Origin: Haliotis asinina
Lineage: Eukaryota > Mollusca > Gastropoda > Lepetellida > Haliotidae
DNA length: 64,000 nucleotides
Direction of reading: 5' to 3'
Assembly (NCBI RefSeq): GCF_037392515.1
Contig: NC_090295.1
Coordinates: 12,915,001 to 12,979,000 of the forward strand
Part shown: positions 60,289 through 64,000 of the stretch, piece after piece
Layout: each line of letters begins with the position of its first letter
Numbering within the stretch: position 1 is the first letter of the stretch
Made by a program: the position numbers and the translations under genes
The notes under the pieces: model-generated
Told to the model about the DNA's origin: nothing
Database searches by the model: none
The model's input: only the letters and a program-made list of their open reading frames with translations

Positions 60289-60508
60289 ATTGCATTACAC
60301 CTGTAGGATGTGCAGTGTCAACACAAATAAACAATGTTGTTCATTAAGTGAATACCTACCAGGCACACAAAATGGGTACCTGGTTGGATGTGATGGTATT
60401 GCAGAACTTTCAAGTTTCAAATTTTCCCTTGCCAAATGAACATTTAATTTTGAGAATTTTATTCAGCTTAGGATAAAAGTTGTTTATTAAACGAACATCG
60501 TTTCATAC

Positions 60509-60664
60509 CGCTAGTATTTGTTTGCATTACAAGAAGGATAGTGCAGTAGTTGGAACAGTGAAATGTGCATTTGGGGAACATGATGAGTGTTTACAAAGAC
60601 CAAACCTGCTTATTCTCGGTGTTTCATGTGTACATGCCCCCTTGTAATGCAAACCAATAATAGT
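60509..60664. mobile_element. Short foldback element, TTTGCATTACAAG ends
   Basis: The left end GTATTTGTTTGCATTACAAG and the reverse complement of the right end, TATTATTGGTTTGCATTACA then AGGGGGCATGTAC, share about 18 matching bases. The span is about 155 bases and has no coding capacity. Confidence 0.6.
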
Positions 60665-62033
60665 GATTTGGAACTACGATCATTGGGGCTATCCACATAC
60701 TAACCACGGAGAACACACTGATCTATAACCTGTGGTAATAATTGTATAGCAACTAGAGCTATTTTCAGGCCATTGTGCTTGAGAATAAACATATCTGACG
60801 GTTGCTTTAAAATTATTTTCAGAATTTCTCGTTTGGCATAACTGGATCAATCGCTTCTTTGCATGCAAGTGTGTGTGGACGATTGTCATCATATTGACCA
60901 CACTGATAGTATGTATGACACTCACATTTTGCTTCGGCCATTATGAGATTGATCAGTTATGGGCTGAATACAATGTTTGAAGTGTCCTTTTTGAACAAAA
61001 TCAATTCTTATAGACATGGACAGTTATGTATTGTGTGATTTCAATCTTAATATGAGTAAACAGTATTTTTCATTGTGGGACTATATTTTATTTTTGTATT
61101 TTGTTAGGGAACAGTAGCTTAACAATGAAATAAAGTGCAAGGATCTTTTTGTGGAACAGAGGTTACAGACTGTAACAACCAGATCGTCATTGTGTGGATT
61201 TTAGGACGACCCAGGTGCTGATGCTCTTGTCCTAAGTTCTCACATAAATACCAGTATTATAGTGACTCTAAAGGATCACATGTCCTAGGCTTTTCAAAAA
61301 CATTTAAGGACATGTGTGAAGTTGAGTCGAAGGATGTAACTTATCTGTGACATAACAGCGACTAGGATGTCAGCATGAGTGTGCAAACGTTCACTAACTG
61401 ACATATACTGTTCACCACTGTGCTGAATGTACAAAAATACCAGTACACTGCTATAATAAAATGTGTCAGTGACACATATCTTTGTTCTGTTTATTTGGGC
61501 AGTTTCCGAATTCCTGAACATGAATGTAACATGTCTTTATATGAAACCTGTTCATGCATTATTTGTTTCGTGGACTTTGGTGCTCAAGGAGAACTGTTTG
61601 TTATAAGATTTTTTGATACTGTTGTACATGTCTGACTTAATGGCAGTTGTTTTGTTACACTGACATGTAGTCACATCTGTCCTTCTTTTAATCCGCACCA
61701 GTTTTATTTCTGTGAATTTTGGGGTTCAAATTGATAACAGCCAGGAATAGCAGTATAGCTGTAACTGTTTGTAGATTAGTTTTCTGACATGATTATGTTT
61801 TCCTGTGTGTTCTTTTACTGTAGAAGAGTGAAGATATATCAAAGTGTATATAATGAAAAATGCGTAAGCATATATACTTGTGAGTGATAGAAATTAAAGC
61901 GTAACAAGTTAGTTTTTTTTGTATTTTTTAGTGTATTTTTTTTTATTTGCTTCATTTTCTTTTCTTGAATTCAGAAAATAATATGTGATGAAGAAATGGT
62001 TTGTTCACTCCTTTTACTCAAGTTCCATCATTT
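60665..62033. other. Intron-like DNA, nothing recognised
   Basis: Overlapping short frames at 61294-61635 are unrecognised. No exon is supported. Confidence 0.4.
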
Positions 62034-62150
62034 CTGTGGGTAGCATAGTGGTCCAGGTTCAATTCCCTACATGGGTAAAATGTGTGAAGTCAATTTCTGG
62101 TGTTCCTTGACGTTATATTGCTGGAATATTGCTAAAAAGCAGCATAAAAC
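62034..62150 (+). mobile_element. SINE family A copy lacking the A-box to B-box spacer
   Basis: GGGTAGCATAGTGGT is joined directly to CCAGGTTCAATTCCC. About 30 bases that normally separate the boxes are missing. Body and tail (TATATTGCTGGAATATTGCT, then GCAGCATAAAACC) are complete. The tail runs straight into the ACTC array. Confidence 0.93.
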
Positions 62151-62296
62151 CTCACTCACTCACTCACTCACTCACTCACTCACTCACTCACTCACTCACT
62201 CACTCACTCACTCACTCACTCACTCACTCACTCACTCACCCACCCACCCACCCACTCACTCACTCACTCACTCACTCACCCACCCACCCACCCACT
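62151..62296 (+). repeat. Expanded SINE tail: (ACTC)n with two (ACCC)n blocks
   Basis: ACTC units run from 62151. An ACCC block ends near 62255, a short ACTC run follows, and a second ACCC block ends near 62295. The second ACTC-ACCC block looks like a 40-base duplication of the first. Frames through it (75-80 codons of LTHS repeats) are artefacts. Confidence 0.95.
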
Positions 62297-63059
62297 ATGA
62301 AACTGGGATATAACAAAATGCAGAGTTTAACAACTTTCAATCCCTCAGTCCACTGATTGTGCAACCTAAACAAGATTTGCAGCTAAGTATGTTTTGTATA
62401 CCAACCTGTTGCCCCACCAGTATTCACATTGTCATTGTAATGTAATGTCTGGGGCACTTTTTCTAAAAATACAGAGAACTGCATACATTTCCATTGATCC
62501 AAAGGACTTCACAGGTAGTGTGGCATGATTGCCCTTCCTCCATTTTGTAAGAATAAATCACTTCCTTCTCACAATGCCATCTGAAGGTTCAGGCATAATG
62601 ACCCAGCATTTAAACCAGGACCAGGAGTAGCTCTCCTCCTCATTTGATTAGACCTTACAATATGATTAGATATGACTGGTTTCATTACATTTTTCTGATG
62701 CAGCCGTGGAAGATGCAGGTTCACCCTCAGGTGTTACGCATTATTAAAAGGCTTCCCTTCACTCACAAGTTGCTCTGCAGTTATGAGTGAATCTACATAT
62801 TCAATGAGTCTATTTTCGTCTACACTACAACTCGACATGTCTGACAGTGTCTTTTTTTCTGTCTTTTCTACAGCTCTTGTGTTGATTAACTAATTTGGAT
62901 CAATGAAATGAATCAATGTCTACTGTTGAAACTCTCGATCCAGTGAGAACTGATTAAGTTGTTCGTCAACTTTCCCCATATTTTTGCAGGCACTGAGTCA
63001 TTTGCGTTTGAATTTCAGTGATGATTGACTAGTTAAGCACGTTCTGGATGTGCTTGAAT
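62297..63059. other. Intron-like DNA, nothing recognised
   Basis: No exon or repeat is supported. Confidence 0.4.
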
Positions 63060-63197
63060 GGATTGTGTGTGAGTAGGACTGGCGTCTGTGACAAGGTGGG
63101 ATTGGGTGTGGCTTGGTCAGGTATGATTGGGTTGGATGTGGCAGGGTGCTGGAAGATGTGGTTGGGCGTGGACAAGCTGTTGGTGAGATTGGGTGTG
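63060..63197 (+). repeat. Degenerate G/T-rich repeat, split by a SINE
   Basis: Motifs of the type GGGTGTGGxTxGGTCAGG recur several times (for example 'gattgggtgtggcttggtca' and 'gattgggtgtggttaggtca'). Related sequence resumes at 63374 (gttaggtcaggtatg) after the inserted SINE. Confidence 0.65.
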
Positions 63198-63207
63198 GTT
63201 AGGTCAG

Positions 63208-63373
63208 TGAGTTAGTTAGTGTAGTTTTACGCTGTTTTTAACAATATTTCAGCAATATCATGGCAGAGAACACTAGAAATGTGGTTCAAATATGGTACCC
63301 ATGTGGGGAATTGAACCCTGATCTTCAGCGTGATGAGCTAATGCTTTCACCACTAGGTCACGACACCACCCCA
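63208..63373 (-). mobile_element. SINE family A with 10-bp target duplication
   Basis: GTTAGGTCAG flanks the element at 63198-63207 and 63374-63383. Minus-strand sense reads GGGGTGGTGTCGTGACCTAG, then TGGTGAAAGC, the GGGTTCAATTCCCCACATGG B-box and body region and tail GATATTGCTGAAATATTG. It ends with ACACTAACTAACTCA. The tail is ACTA/ACTC. Confidence 0.93.
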
Positions 63374-63383
63374 GTTAGGTCAG

Positions 63384-64000
63384 GTATGTTAGAAGCTTGG
63401 TGGAGGATGGAACTGGGAGTGGTATAGGTAGCAGGTATGACTAGATGATATCAGTGTAGCCTTTGATATCTTGATTATTTTGAAGGATAGAAGCATCATC
63501 AATGACTCCAGTGTAAAACACTCGCTCTCACTATGCAACACTGCGCAGTCTCCTATAATAGAGAGTGAGAGTTTCTTTATTTCATTGCATTGTGTCGGTA
63601 TGGTTAGGCAAATGCCCATTGTTCATTAAATCCTCGTTCAAAAAGTATTTCAGATCTATTTTTATTTCCCAGACCCATGCCTTGACATCAAAATAGAAAA
63701 GACTCAAAACAGCTTTAGTCATGATACAATATTAAAGAAGCTTGAAATAACAGATTATCAAGTGTACTGACTGTACTCTTTTACCACTATAAACATACAA
63801 ATAACAGAAAGCCTTCTTACAAATAAGTGCACAAACATATTAATGTTACTTAATTACACATTAAAGAATATTATGGAATATATTCAAAAATATTAAGATA
63901 TAATTCTGTTTCACAACAACAAACAACCGAACATCAAATGCAGATCAAATGAAAATCAAACTACACAAAAATGAAAAAAATGTCGAATTTGCTTTTGACT
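63384..64000. other. Non-coding DNA to the right edge
   Basis: AT-rich sequence. The 76-codon minus frame 63389-63619 is unrecognised. No exon is supported. Confidence 0.4.

Noticed and set aside
62071..62356. LTHS-repeat proteins
   Set aside because: They are readings of an expanded ACTC tail of a SINE.

Overview
The window looks like nuclear DNA of a marine gastropod, most likely an abalone (Haliotis). The organism call rests on remembered similarity of the dispersed SINE repeats to sequences common in abalone DNA; no search was run. There is no bacterial-style gene density, no operon, no rRNA, no stand-alone tRNA gene, no CRISPR array and no intact transposon protein. Most open frames in the window are chance frames or frames through tandem repeats.

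Layout. Positions 1-27 kb are repeat-rich DNA with normal CpG content. They carry two SINE families, terminal-inverted-repeat elements (4.87-6.23 kb, 18.28 kb), two large AGT/AGC trinucleotide arrays on this strand (7.3 and 9.7 kb) and a third in the opposite orientation (19.4 kb), a very regular 10 x 69-bp minisatellite (8.75-9.45 kb) and a long hairpin (18.43-18.60 kb). The only coding exon I can argue for is at 27,345-27,515 on the + strand. It has CCAAT and TATA-like motifs upstream, an ATG in good context and a clean splice donor (CAG|GTAAGA). I do not recognise its product.

From about 27.5 kb to the right edge the DNA reads like one or more long introns. It is AT-rich, strongly depleted of CpG and sprinkled with decayed SINEs and minisatellites. 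Two patches stand out because they keep CpG: 29.46-30.96 kb, a candidate internal promoter or alternative first exon, and 38.43-38.90 kb, which lies next to a G-quadruplex-type G run. Copies of the same SINE families keep their CpGs left of about 31 kb and have mostly lost them to the right. This is what germline gene-body methylation of a transcribed gene running rightward from 27-31 kb would leave behind.

No novel protein-based system is visible. The most interesting signals are the CpG step with its SINE internal control, the two SINE families that share a 3' tail, the homogenised 69-bp minisatellite, the trinucleotide arrays with shared flanks and a 92-bp higher-order unit, and a telomere-like TTACC tract at 42.5-42.8 kb.
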